NCBI GenBank assembly: GCA_964475985.1
Contig: CAYYYP010000003.1
Coordinates: forward strand, 1-64,000
DNA from: CAYYYP01 sp964475985
Lineage (GTDB): Bacteria > Bdellovibrionota > UBA1018 > CAYHWW01
Direction: 5' to 3'
DNA length: 64,000 nt
The translations under genes and the position numbers were made by a program. The notes under the pieces are model-generated. The model was not told the origin of the DNA, did not search any database, and saw only the letters and a list, made by a program, of their open reading frames with translations. Below are positions 43,850 through 52,444 of the stretch, in pieces. Position 1 is the first letter of the stretch, and each line of letters starts with the position of its first letter.

Positions 43850-45312
43850 GGTTTGCGCTCCAGAAAGCGCCATTTTTTTGCAGTATCCGTTTCAACGACA
43901 TAGTAATTTGCGTCCAAATAGTTTTTCATAAGGGCATGTTCCGTGGGGTTTGAGAGCGGAGAGCTTTGCAAATAATCTAAGATGTATCGGGTACGAAATT
44001 CTTCCAGGCCATCGAGTATTTCTGAGAAATCTCCGAACATCTTTTCAAATTTTGGATCCCCCATGAACTCTTGCGTTAGCCATTTATTGGGCGCCATGAT
44101 CCGAAAATCGATATTGAGCGGTAAAGCTTCGGCATTTCTTATGATCATGAATTGTCCTTTTCGTCCGCGGACATTTGAAAGATAGCTTTGTAAACGAGGA
44201 AGTGAATTCAAATAGGCTGACTGACTTAAGGGTGCGCGCAGCAAATTTATTTTCGTGGAAATTGATTCCATGGGAGAAAAATATGCAATTCCTAGGAATA
44301 GGGAACTCAAACTCAGGACAGAGTAAGTTGGCTTTTTAGACCAGGTCCAAACTTCAGAAGCCATGTAAAAACTCAATACGCACAGATAGGGGAGGAGACC
44401 GTGAAAGTAGTGGGCGTAATAACGATGACTTAGTGAAATGGCCCATCCCTGCAAGAAAATGCCTAGAAAACAACCAGCAATCAAAGGCCTTTTATTTAGG
44501 TTTTTGAAGTTTAATACAATAGTAAGCGTCATGATTGTCACAGAAATCCATAACAGCCTATATTCGCGCATTTTCACCATGAAATCTTGGACGACCTGAA
44601 TCAACGTCTGATGTTCCCAGCGGACGTGAAAATAGATATTGTATAAAAATGCGTCCTTCCAAAGGTCAGTCATTGCTCCGTTAACCATATAAAAGGCGCA
44701 CAAAAGTAGCGTAACGAGACCACCGGCGAAAATCATTGCCAGTAAGGACGCGGATTTACGTTTCGTCCTGAGCAAGTAAATGGACACTGTGGGCAGGAGG
44801 CCAAAAATTTCATTTTGTTGGGTTAAGAAAATCAGCGCGCAGAATCCGCCGATAAACAAATCGCGGTAATGGTTATTTTCGTCCACGATGCTCGCCATGA
44901 GAATTAAAACAAAACTAGCGCTTAAAATTCGAGTCAAGCCACCTCCCTCGGAAATCGTCGGGTTGCACATAAGTCCCAAGAACAAAAATATCGAAAAAAA
45001 AGCAGCGCCTAAATGAATGCGGCTGAAACGCTCAAAAAAGATCCATGCCGCCAGAGCAATGAAGAATGAAAAAACGAACCAGTTCCCCCAAATTCCACCA
45101 AGTTCGCCTAAAGCCGTTATGTAAAAAATGACGGGAGGTTTGATGTCAAAGGCGTCACGGTAGGGCACTCCACCCTCTAAAATCAATCGTCCAATGTAAC
45201 GAAAAATTTCTTTATCAAAACCTCGGGGATTATGAATGGGAGTATTGCCCCAATTCATGACGCAAGTAAGAAAAAGGAATGAAAGGAATCGTAAACCGCG
45301 TTTTAGGGCCAT
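43846..45312 (-). CDS. GT-C-like polytopic membrane protein, 4
   Basis: 488 residues, about 11 membrane segments. After the first helix, NPRGFDKEIFRYIGRLILEGGVPYRDAFDIKPPVIFYITALG contains the acidic pair and K-PP of the GT39/GT83 group (the family D-K-P-P-like segment), making this the most convincing of the four GT-C-like proteins. It would use a polyprenyl-phosphate sugar in the periplasm. The start is directly after the flavoprotein stop, so a minus-strand operon GT2, FAD enzyme, GT-C is likely. Confidence 0.7.
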   Translation of the reverse strand: MALKRGLRFLSFLFLTCVMNWGNTPIHNPRGFDKEIFRYIGRLILEGGVPYRDAFDIKPPVIFYITALGELGGIWGNWFVFSFFIALAAWIFFERFSRIHLGAAFFSIFLFLGLMCNPTISEGGGLTRILSASFVLILMASIVDENNHYRDLFIGGFCALIFLTQQNEIFGLLPTVSIYLLRTKRKSASLLAMIFAGGLVTLLLCAFYMVNGAMTDLWKDAFLYNIYFHVRWEHQTLIQVVQDFMVKMREYRLLWISVTIMTLTIVLNFKNLNKRPLIAGCFLGIFLQGWAISLSHRYYAHYFHGLLPYLCVLSFYMASEVWTWSKKPTYSVLSLSSLFLGIAYFSPMESISTKINLLRAPLSQSAYLNSLPRLQSYLSNVRGRKGQFMIIRNAEALPLNIDFRIMAPNKWLTQEFMGDPKFEKMFGDFSEILDGLEEFRTRYILDYLQSSPLSNPTEHALMKNYLDANYYVVETDTAKKWRFLERKP

Positions 45313-46716
45313 CTAGCGTTTTCCAGAGTTAACAAGAGTGGGATTCATTAAAGTAACTTCAGGTTTTTCAGAAGTTATGAAGTCGGCCCATTCTACTCCT
45401 TGCATGGTGGAGTGGTCTTGGTTGCTAACTTCATATTTCCAAGCGCCGAACCGCCCGCGCGACCAAAGGCCAAGCTTATCAAGGTAAGGCAGGACGGTAT
45501 TTAGGATACTATCCCTTTCCAGGGATGGAGTGGGATAACCATATTCAACACTATGCATCCATGTGGAAACGACGTCAGTTTCAGCGGTAATCAGACCTGT
45601 ATTGATGCAGCCACGTATAGTTTCTTCGATGAGCTGTTTACGATCCACCGGTTTTGCGGGTGATTCGCTTGTCTCGGTCATGAGGGACCAATACTGACTG
45701 ATATCGGGGACGTTCTTGGGGCTATAATTGGAGAAAACCGTTGACCGATAGAAAGGGCAGTTATCCTCGGGGAAATACATCCAACATTTAGTTTTTAATG
45801 CATCGGGTATTTTGCCTTTGATGCCGATTCCTACGATATTTGAGGTTGAATGCTTCAACGATTTTACGGACTGTAAAATTGTATGGGGTAATGCGGGCGT
45901 GACTAGATTGCAAAAAAGATCAAGGGGCATTGTGGATAGGATATGATCAAACCCTATGAGCTCTCCAGTTTTTAATGTGGCGGTTTTGGATGCATAGTCC
46001 ACGGATACTACTTCGGCATTGAGCTTGATATTCTCGTAACCTACTAACTCAGCTACTGCAGACCAGATGGCACCGGTACCTCCACTTTTAGGAAACTGAA
46101 AAGTATTGTTGGGTCCCCATGAAAGGTCATCTTTTCCCAGAATGATGTTTTTAAGTGCTCTTTTTAAATCAACGACTGAAACCCTCTCGCCGATCCATTG
46201 GTAATTCATGACCTCGGGGGGATAGGCCCAAACTTTAAAATTATAGGGCAGCATAAACAAATCTGAAAATCCCTTACCAAAGGTCGCAAGAATCCAATCC
46301 CGAAAATTCTCAGGATTGGATTCTTGCGACCTAAGATTGCATTCAATCATGCCTTCTAGGCACCGCCATATATCTTCCGGAGGGAGATATCGGATGTTAT
46401 TTTGCACGGGATAGGGAACAAATCGATTTTTGATCCATCCCCATGATTCGCGCTGGTGATGCAACCAGCCATCTTTGCCCAATGCTTTGATCATAAGATG
46501 GTCAAAATAGTTGTAATGAGAAAATTGGACGTGACCGCCGATATCCCAGGTAAAACCAGCCTCGTCTTTAAAACTAGCGGCAAGCCCACCTACGAATGGA
46601 GATTTTTCGACGATTAAAAAATCAAGTTCACCCAGTTCCTTGAGTCGGTATGCGGCACCTAGGCCCGTTGGACCTGCGCCTAAAACCAAATACTTTACAT
46701 TCGTTTTTATGCTCAA
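45313..46716 (-). CDS. FAD-dependent oxidoreductase, UDP-galactopyranose mutase/amine-oxidase-like
   Basis: 467 residues. The N-terminal FAD-binding LVLGAGPTGLGAAYRLKELG (12-30) is followed by SPFVGGLAASFKDEAGFTWDIGGHVQFSH. The middle has LPYNFKVWAYPPEVMNYQWIGERV, and the C-terminus HSVEYGYPTPSLERD and GRFGAWKYEVSNQDHSTMQG, features of the protoporphyrinogen-oxidase/UGM-like flavoproteins in glycan loci. It may change sugar ring form or redox state; a true UGM is not proven. Coding sequence for residues about 128-146 forms the perfect inverted repeat at 46281-46332. It overlaps the GT2 stop by 4 bases. Confidence 0.75.
   Translation of the reverse strand: MSIKTNVKYLVLGAGPTGLGAAYRLKELGELDFLIVEKSPFVGGLAASFKDEAGFTWDIGGHVQFSHYNYFDHLMIKALGKDGWLHHQRESWGWIKNRFVPYPVQNNIRYLPPEDIWRCLEGMIECNLRSQESNPENFRDWILATFGKGFSDLFMLPYNFKVWAYPPEVMNYQWIGERVSVVDLKRALKNIILGKDDLSWGPNNTFQFPKSGGTGAIWSAVAELVGYENIKLNAEVVSVDYASKTATLKTGELIGFDHILSTMPLDLFCNLVTPALPHTILQSVKSLKHSTSNIVGIGIKGKIPDALKTKCWMYFPEDNCPFYRSTVFSNYSPKNVPDISQYWSLMTETSESPAKPVDRKQLIEETIRGCINTGLITAETDVVSTWMHSVEYGYPTPSLERDSILNTVLPYLDKLGLWSRGRFGAWKYEVSNQDHSTMQGVEWADFITSEKPEVTLMNPTLVNSGKR
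46281..46332. repeat. Perfect 20-bp inverted repeat with 12-nt loop inside a coding sequence
   Basis: Left arm 46281-46300, loop 46301-46312, right arm 46313-46332; the arms are exact reverse complements over 20 bp. It sits in the flavoprotein gene, encoding LRSQESNPENFRDWILATF on the minus strand. A perfect stem of this length is not expected by chance in a 64-kb window. Confidence 0.9.
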
Positions 46717-47465
46717 ACGGACTGGGCCTTAGCTGCGGCCCGTTTCATATCGGCCCACAATGATTTTTTAAATTGCATGAGCTCACGCGCCGAACGTATG
46801 CAAACTTTCATGAGGTTCCACCGCATAATAGAGACTTGCCCGGTATTTCTAGCTTTGTGGCCTACTGGAATGTCCAAAGTCGGCTCCCCAAGTTTTACCG
46901 CAGCTACAGCTAGAAATATATTAGGCGCGAATACGTTTTTCGGGACGATCGTTAAAAGCCTGCGTAAATAGTGTGCTTCCATGAGACGATAGGGAATATT
47001 GCTATCTTGGATCCATGCGCCAAAAACGATCCAAAGAAGTATGCGAAGGATTTTAGTAATGATTAACCTATGGAAAGGGTCTTGCCTTTGCTCTCGCATT
47101 CCCAGGATAAAATTTGAAGTTTTTCTTTTTGCCCAAAGTTTTGAGAAATCTGAAGTTAAAAACTGATCGTCGGAATCAACATGAAAAACAAATTCGGTAG
47201 AATGGCTCAACGCTCGTCGGTAAGCAGTCATTAGGGCTGCGCCATGACCCCCGTTTTTTTGGTGAATGACTTCAAGTTCTAGGTTTTGGGTGCTGATTCG
47301 GTCAAGAATGGCACCTGTATCGTCCTTAGAGCCATCGTTGACTACTATCAATTTAAACTGTTGCTGAAATAAACTGCGGCCCAATTCAAGCCACTGCAGA
47401 ACCGAGGCTTCAATGCAGCCGGCTTCATTATAGGCTGGCATTACGAAAATACAGTTAAAATTCAC
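46713..47465 (-). CDS. Family 2 glycosyltransferase (DPM1-like)
   Basis: 250 residues. GT-A motifs: IFVMPAYNEAGCIEASVLQWL, LIVVNDGSKDDTGAIL, NGGHGAALMTAYRRAL and FHVDSDDQFL (DxD type), with ANIF-type C-terminus. This is a polyprenyl-phosphate glycosyltransferase-like enzyme of the short, mostly soluble kind with at most one hydrophobic stretch (RILLWIVFGAWI). Next to the FAD enzyme and a GT-C gene in a 4-base overlapping chain, suggesting that it makes the lipid-linked donor used by that GT-C protein. Confidence 0.84.
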   Translation of the reverse strand: MNFNCIFVMPAYNEAGCIEASVLQWLELGRSLFQQQFKLIVVNDGSKDDTGAILDRISTQNLELEVIHQKNGGHGAALMTAYRRALSHSTEFVFHVDSDDQFLTSDFSKLWAKRKTSNFILGMREQRQDPFHRLIITKILRILLWIVFGAWIQDSNIPYRLMEAHYLRRLLTIVPKNVFAPNIFLAVAAVKLGEPTLDIPVGHKARNTGQVSIMRWNLMKVCIRSARELMQFKKSLWADMKRAAAKAQSV

Positions 47466-47607
47466 ACAACCTCCAAATATGGGTTTGCAGTTTTAGGTAT
47501 AGAGGGTGAGTGAGTCCTTTGCAACAAGGGACTAATTCCACCGGCGCGCTTACTGGCCATAGTTTAGATCGCATTCTCACTTGAAAATGCGCTTGCGCTT
47601 GCAATTG

Positions 47608-48561
47608 CTAAAATTTTTTTGCTCGGTGTTTAATCGGCAAAATTAGTAGATACCCCAAAAGATCCGTTACAACAGAGATGACTCTGTGCGCAAGGGCGGC
47701 GGAGGTCGCAAGGGTTCCGCCGTAATGGGGGGAGAGCAGCAGAATCAAAGAAGCTTCCCGTACGCCCATGCCTGCAGGAGCCACCAAAACCGCAGAGCCT
47801 ACGAGATTTGAAGCAAAAAACGCCAACATTATGAAGTTCAGATCGGATGCGCCAAGTGAACCCTCAGAAAGAACGGACATGATTCCAAAGAAAACCAGAG
47901 CGGTTAGTAGAAACATCAGGGTAGTCATGGCCGAAAAGCGAAGGCTCATTCTCGCAAACCGCCAGGAAGCAAGTTGTAGCATTATTGTGCGTAGGCGCTG
48001 GTTAAAATAACAGAGGAGCGCTGCAGAGCTAAGGAATGAAGTACCAATTAAAAAGAAGAGTCTCATCTTGCCCCCATCGTTCAAGGCCGGTATAAATTTT
48101 TGCAACTGCGTTCCATTGCCCGCGACGCTCATGAGCAAGATTGATCCAAAGACCGCTAATGATAATGCGGTTTCAATGAAGCTACTAAGCAAAACATCGC
48201 TTTGTTTCCATCCAAGTTGATTGCCTAAGAAGTTGCGGGCAGCAAATTCAAAAATACTCCCGGGGATATACTTGGCGATGTTGGATTGAAAAAATACGGG
48301 CATCAAATCACGATTAGAAACCCTCACCTGGCCTACAAACTCTAAAACTACCTTCCATTTGTAACCAACTAAATAAAGGGCAAACAGTTGGCCTATCATC
48401 AATGGTGAGAGTTGGGCCAATGCACTCCACGGATTTTTCGCGCTAAATTGGCTAAAGTCGAGCAGATAAATGGAACGACCTAGATAGAAAAAAGACGCCA
48501 AAACGATTGCCGCGCTAATTCCAACGAGAACAGATCTGATTTTTCCTTTAATATTATGCAT
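47608..48561 (-). CDS. Lysylphosphatidylglycerol-synthase-type transmembrane protein (UPF0104/AglD-like)
   Basis: 317 residues, about 8 membrane segments. VFFQSNIAKYIPGSIFEFAARNFLGN and VAPAGMGVREASLILLL are hallmarks of the LPG_synthase_TM domain, the flippase-like part of MprF and AglD-type proteins. No cytosolic aminoacyl-transferase domain is present, so this is the membrane module alone, often found in glycan loci. The 142-base gap to the GT2 downstream holds only short dyads. Function here is inferred: lipid or glycan translocation. Confidence 0.78.
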   Translation of the reverse strand: MHNIKGKIRSVLVGISAAIVLASFFYLGRSIYLLDFSQFSAKNPWSALAQLSPLMIGQLFALYLVGYKWKVVLEFVGQVRVSNRDLMPVFFQSNIAKYIPGSIFEFAARNFLGNQLGWKQSDVLLSSFIETALSLAVFGSILLMSVAGNGTQLQKFIPALNDGGKMRLFFLIGTSFLSSAALLCYFNQRLRTIMLQLASWRFARMSLRFSAMTTLMFLLTALVFFGIMSVLSEGSLGASDLNFIMLAFFASNLVGSAVLVAPAGMGVREASLILLLSPHYGGTLATSAALAHRVISVVTDLLGYLLILPIKHRAKKF

Positions 48562-48601
48562 AATGGGAACCAGTACTTACCGTTTCACAAGTCATTGGTT
48601 T

Positions 48602-48666
48602 TATAATAGTGAAAAAATGAGAGCAAAAAGCAAATGAACCCACTTCATCGGTCTTGTGATTTTTGA
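48602..48666 (+). promoter_or_regulatory. TATAAT box and two chained mini-ORFs before a glycosyltransferase
   Basis: A perfect TATAAT (48602-48607) lies 55 bases before the TTG start at 48663; no clear -35 was found. Between them a 6-codon ORF (ATG 48617, stop 48635-48637) overlaps a 10-codon ORF (ATG 48634, stop 48664-48666) as ATGA, and that stop overlaps the TTG start as TTGA. Possibly leader peptides controlling translation, possibly chance. Confidence 0.25.
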
Positions 48667-49868
48667 AAGTTGTATTCGTCACCACGTCTTTCATACGCTC
48701 TGCCACAGATTATTACTCCTATTTCATATATGAACAGGCGGAAAGTCTGGCTTTGGAAAATGGTGAAGCTAAGGTCACTGTCCTTGCGCCCCATTCCCCC
48801 GGCTGTGCTGCTCGGGAGAATATTGGCCTTTTGCGTGTCGTGAGGTTCCCATACTTTTTCCCGTTTCGACTCCAGCGTCTGGCCTATCAAACGGATGGAC
48901 TGTTCAAGACCATGGCACGTTCCCCCTTGGCGTTACTCCAGCTTCCACTTTTCCTGATGAGCATGTTTGTGCACATTTTCATTTATGGCAGAAATGCTCA
49001 AATCATCCATGCGCAGTGGATTCCGACGGCCTTTGTGGCATTGCCTCTGAAGTTTTTTTGGAAAGTTAAAATTGTAGTGTCAGTTCGGGGCAGCGACCTG
49101 CACGGCATCAATAAGCCTGGATTTAAACAGAACGTTTATCGTCTTCTATTAAACCGACTGGATGCCATTTTGCCGGTAAGTAAAGACTTTCACCGTATTT
49201 TACAGAATGAAAACAAAGAAACAGCACCAATTACACAGATATTTAAAGTCGTTAACACTACGCAATTTAGGCGCCATGCAAGTGACGTGGCAAAAGCAAA
49301 TTTTGGCCTAAAAAACGGTGAACCTTTATTCCTGTATGTAGGAAATTTAGTTTTGCACAAAGGCGTCGACACTTTGCTTAAAGCTTTTGCCGACGTTTTG
49401 AAATTACATCCCACAGCTCGTCTTTTGCTTGCGGGAGAAGGCCCGGAGCTCCAGAGGTTTACGGACATTGCCTTGGAACTTGGCATCACCTCACAGATAA
49501 AGTTTTTAGGTTTAGTTGAGCGGGAAAATGTTCCCATGCTTATGAGTGCAGCGGAAGTATTGGTTCTACCTAGCCTTGGGGAAGGCCGCCCCAACGTAGT
49601 GCTTGAAGCCATGGCTTGCGAATCCCTGGTTATCGCAACGGGAGTTGGTGGCACTAAGGAGCTCATTGACCACACCAAGACTGGCTTTTTATTTACTCCG
49701 GGTGATGTGCAAAAGTTGGCGGAACATATGAACTTTGCGCTGAGCCACCCTGACCAAGCACGTGCGTTGGCGAGGGATGCACGAGCTTCATTGACCGAGA
49801 AAGAGTTGACCTGGGAAACCCACGGTGAAAAGCTGAATAAGGTCTATCGGTCTTTGGTGCCGAACTAA
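48663..49868 (+). CDS. Family 4-like glycosyltransferase (GT-B)
   Basis: 401 residues. N-terminal acceptor domain begins KVVFVTTSFIRSATDYYSYF, with HAQWIPTAFVALPLKFFWK and VSVRGSDLHG. The C-terminal domain has FLYVGNLVLHKGVDTLLKAF, LLLAGEGPELQRF and VLVLPSLGEGRPNVVLEAMAC, with the E-x7-E motif of retaining GT4 enzymes. A TTG start is inferred because the conserved N-terminus begins there; its ribosome-binding site is weak. The next gene, asnB copy 2, starts 16 bases later, so they form an operon. Confidence 0.85.
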   Translation: MKVVFVTTSFIRSATDYYSYFIYEQAESLALENGEAKVTVLAPHSPGCAARENIGLLRVVRFPYFFPFRLQRLAYQTDGLFKTMARSPLALLQLPLFLMSMFVHIFIYGRNAQIIHAQWIPTAFVALPLKFFWKVKIVVSVRGSDLHGINKPGFKQNVYRLLLNRLDAILPVSKDFHRILQNENKETAPITQIFKVVNTTQFRRHASDVAKANFGLKNGEPLFLYVGNLVLHKGVDTLLKAFADVLKLHPTARLLLAGEGPELQRFTDIALELGITSQIKFLGLVERENVPMLMSAAEVLVLPSLGEGRPNVVLEAMACESLVIATGVGGTKELIDHTKTGFLFTPGDVQKLAEHMNFALSHPDQARALARDARASLTEKELTWETHGEKLNKVYRSLVPN

Positions 49869-49884
49869 AAAAGGAAGGGATGAT

Positions 49885-51768
49885 ATGTGCGGACTTGCAG
49901 GGCTGATCTCCTTCAAAGGTGAACCCATTGATCAGACGGTCTTGATTCGAATGGGCGATGCGATCCGGCATCGAGGTCCGGACGGGCAGGGGCTTTTCCT
50001 GAAGGACGGCGTAGGTTTCATACACCGTAGGTTGAAAGTCATCGATCTCGAAACGGGTCAGCAGCCTTGTTATAATGAAGATGGTTCCGTAATGGCGTTG
50101 CTCAACGGAGAAATTTACAATTATCAGGAATTGCGCCAGCGACTCATCGGAAAGGGGCATAAGCTACAAAGTAAAAGCGATACGGAAGTATTGGTCCATT
50201 TGTATGAGGAAACGCAGGATTTAAGTTTTTTAGCGGACCTCAACGGCATGTTTGTTTTTGTCATTTATGACCTGAAAAAGCAGGTGACTTGGATTGCTCG
50301 CGACCGCACCGGTGAAAAGCCTCTCTTTTACTTTAACGAAAATAAAAAATTTGGTTTTGCCTCGGAGATCCAAGCGCTTTTAGAGGTTCCCGGATTTAAT
50401 GGCTCAGTATCAGACGCGGCCGTTTCCCTTTATTTCAAGTATGGGTATATTCCGGCTCCTTATTCCATTTACGAAAGTGTGTTTAAGCTTGAGCCGGCGC
50501 ACTATTTAAAGATCACGCCAAGCGGCGTATCTAAGTCGCGTTACTGGGAGCATCCTATGCCCCAGGCGGATGATTCGCTTGGTTTCGCTAAGGCCTTTGA
50601 TGAATTTGAATATCTGCTTAACGATGCCGTGAAAATTCGCATGATCGCCGACGTTCCGTTAGGTGCGTTCCTCAGCGGCGGAATTGATTCCAGCGCGGTG
50701 GTTGCGCTCATGAAAGACTTGACCTCACACCAAGTGAATACCTTCACCATAGGTTTTGGTGAGTCCTCCTACGACGAAACCAACTCTTCGCAAGCCATGG
50801 CGGAGCGGCTGAGTACTTCTCACCATATGGATCGTATTGAGGCGTCATTCCTTGGGGCTGTGCCGGAAATCCTTGAACGATTTGGTGAGCCCTTTGCGGA
50901 TAGTTCGGCTATTCCAACTTTTTATCTCTGCCGGGCGGCCCGGCAACACATCACGGTGGCACTTTCGGGCGACGGAGCCGACGAAGTCTTAGGTGGATAC
51001 AATCGTTACGTAGCGGGGCAGTTCGGTAGCGCATTTCTAAGCGGGCCAAAAATTTTAAGGCCAAAATATATCTTATCCCAAATTGCTAAACTCCCTGAGA
51101 CCCACGCCTATTATGGCAGCAGTCCCTTAAAAAAAATTAAGCTTTTTTCGCGCTTTTTGGCCGAACTTGTAGAAGACCGCGACTTTGTGGCACCCGTCGT
51201 ATTTGATTCAACCTTAGGACGCAATCTACTCAACAAAGACGTTAGTTCTAGGAATAACCCTAGTTCGGACCCAGTGCTTGAAGCCGCCCGGTATTACAAT
51301 AAATTAGATTTAACTAGCCAAATGCTTTGGACTGATTTCGTAAGCTACATGCCCGATGACATTCATGTGAAGGTCGACCGCATGAGCATGGCCCATGCCC
51401 TTGAAGTGAGAACCCCCTTCATGGATCACCGACTCATTGAATTTCTGAGCCGAGTCCCACTGAAATTTAAAATCAGGGGGTTCCATACAAAAATTTTACT
51501 TCGGGAACTCCTCAATAAAAAATTAGGCAGCCCTTACAAAAAATCAAAACATGGGTTTGTCGCTCCCGTCGCACAGTGGCTTTGTACCAGTTTGAAACCG
51601 CAGTTTTTAAGTCTGCTGGCGAGCCCGGCCTCTAAACGATATCTAAACCAAGATTACGTTCATATGCTTTTTAAGCGTCACGAAAGCGGGAAAGTGGATT
51701 TATCCTCCGAACTTTGGTCCGTTTACGCATTTTTACTTTGGGCTTCGACGAAGCGGGCTATGCACTGA
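49885..51768 (+). CDS. asnB: Asparagine synthase (glutamine-hydrolysing) family, copy 2
   Basis: 627 residues. Glutaminase domain with Cys2 (MCGLAGLISF), IRHRGPDGQG, NGEIYNYQEL and SDTEVLVHLYEE; synthetase domain with PP-loop AFLSGGIDSSAVVAL at about 262, LSGDGADEVLGGYNRY, and VDRMSMAHALEVRTPFMDHRLIEF. This is the canonical AsnB length and motif set, so true asparagine synthase is possible, though a glycan amidation role is equally plausible here. AAGGAAGG precedes the ATG. It overlaps the convergent acetyltransferase by 11 bases. Confidence 0.9.
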   Translation: MCGLAGLISFKGEPIDQTVLIRMGDAIRHRGPDGQGLFLKDGVGFIHRRLKVIDLETGQQPCYNEDGSVMALLNGEIYNYQELRQRLIGKGHKLQSKSDTEVLVHLYEETQDLSFLADLNGMFVFVIYDLKKQVTWIARDRTGEKPLFYFNENKKFGFASEIQALLEVPGFNGSVSDAAVSLYFKYGYIPAPYSIYESVFKLEPAHYLKITPSGVSKSRYWEHPMPQADDSLGFAKAFDEFEYLLNDAVKIRMIADVPLGAFLSGGIDSSAVVALMKDLTSHQVNTFTIGFGESSYDETNSSQAMAERLSTSHHMDRIEASFLGAVPEILERFGEPFADSSAIPTFYLCRAARQHITVALSGDGADEVLGGYNRYVAGQFGSAFLSGPKILRPKYILSQIAKLPETHAYYGSSPLKKIKLFSRFLAELVEDRDFVAPVVFDSTLGRNLLNKDVSSRNNPSSDPVLEAARYYNKLDLTSQMLWTDFVSYMPDDIHVKVDRMSMAHALEVRTPFMDHRLIEFLSRVPLKFKIRGFHTKILLRELLNKKLGSPYKKSKHGFVAPVAQWLCTSLKPQFLSLLASPASKRYLNQDYVHMLFKRHESGKVDLSSELWSVYAFLLWASTKRAMH

Positions 51769-52387
51769 AACTCAGAATTTCCGCTGGGCCGATTCCACAG
51801 TTCCCGCAGGGTTTTCCGACGGGCTCCATGAGTGCACCGCGGCGTTGGATTTCAAATTTAGTTTGCAGGCACTTACAAATGAAATTCTTTGCGCGTGCGG
51901 GATTACCTACTACCAGTAAGAACGGTGCGACAGATTTCGTCACCACGGCGCCCGCACCGATAAAGCAGTAGCTGCCTAGCGTCACGCCGCAAATGATGAT
52001 GGCACCGGCGCCAACGGTAGCCCCCTTTTTTACGGTAGTTGCCAACCAGGCTTCTGGATGTCCCCGCACAAACGCCCGAGGCTGTGGATGATTGGTGAAC
52101 ACGGCATTGGGTCCGATGAACACTTCATCTTCGACGACCACTTTATCCCAGAGGGCGACGCCGTTTTTTACGGTGACGCTATTACCTACGACTACTCCTG
52201 ACTCAATGTAGACTTGCTCACAAATATTGCAATCCTGGCCTATTTTTGCGCTGCTCATAATGTGCGCAAAGGGCCAGACCTTAGTCCTAACCCCAATGTC
52301 CGAAGATTCCACCAAGGCTAAAGGGTGAAGATAAACGTCATCGGAAATCCCGGGCGGCCGACTGGTGAGTTCGGTGATCCTGGTCAT
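51758..52387 (-). CDS. WbpD-like sugar N-acetyltransferase (left-handed beta helix)
   Basis: 209 residues. Hexapeptide repeats run from about 24 to 165 (WPFAHIMSSAKIGQDCNICEQVYIESG, VIVGAGAIIICGVTLGSYCFIGAGAVVT), ending VVGNPAR, as in UDP-2-acetamido-3-amino-2,3-dideoxy-glucuronate N-acetyltransferase (WbpD). The EDEVFIGPNAVFTNHPQPRA segment is a strong family marker. It completes a WbpB-WbpE-WbpD set with the 41.6-43.8 kb genes. A Cys-containing tail (CKC, CGNC) may bind a metal. Last gene of the cytidylyltransferase operon (57-base gap) and 11-base overlap with asnB. Confidence 0.85.
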   Translation of the reverse strand: MTRITELTSRPPGISDDVYLHPLALVESSDIGVRTKVWPFAHIMSSAKIGQDCNICEQVYIESGVVVGNSVTVKNGVALWDKVVVEDEVFIGPNAVFTNHPQPRAFVRGHPEAWLATTVKKGATVGAGAIIICGVTLGSYCFIGAGAVVTKSVAPFLLVVGNPARAKNFICKCLQTKFEIQRRGALMEPVGKPCGNCGIGPAEILSFSA

Positions 52388-52444
52388 AGTTCATTGCTTC
52401 TCTCGGCCCTATTTGAATCGACTTCTCGCTGGACGTCAAACAAT

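Noticed and set aside
47466..47607. Short dyads (AGTCC with GGACT; CGCATT with AATGCG) in the gap after the LPG-synthase-type gene
   Set aside because: Stems are only 5-6 bp and no T run follows in the transcribed direction.
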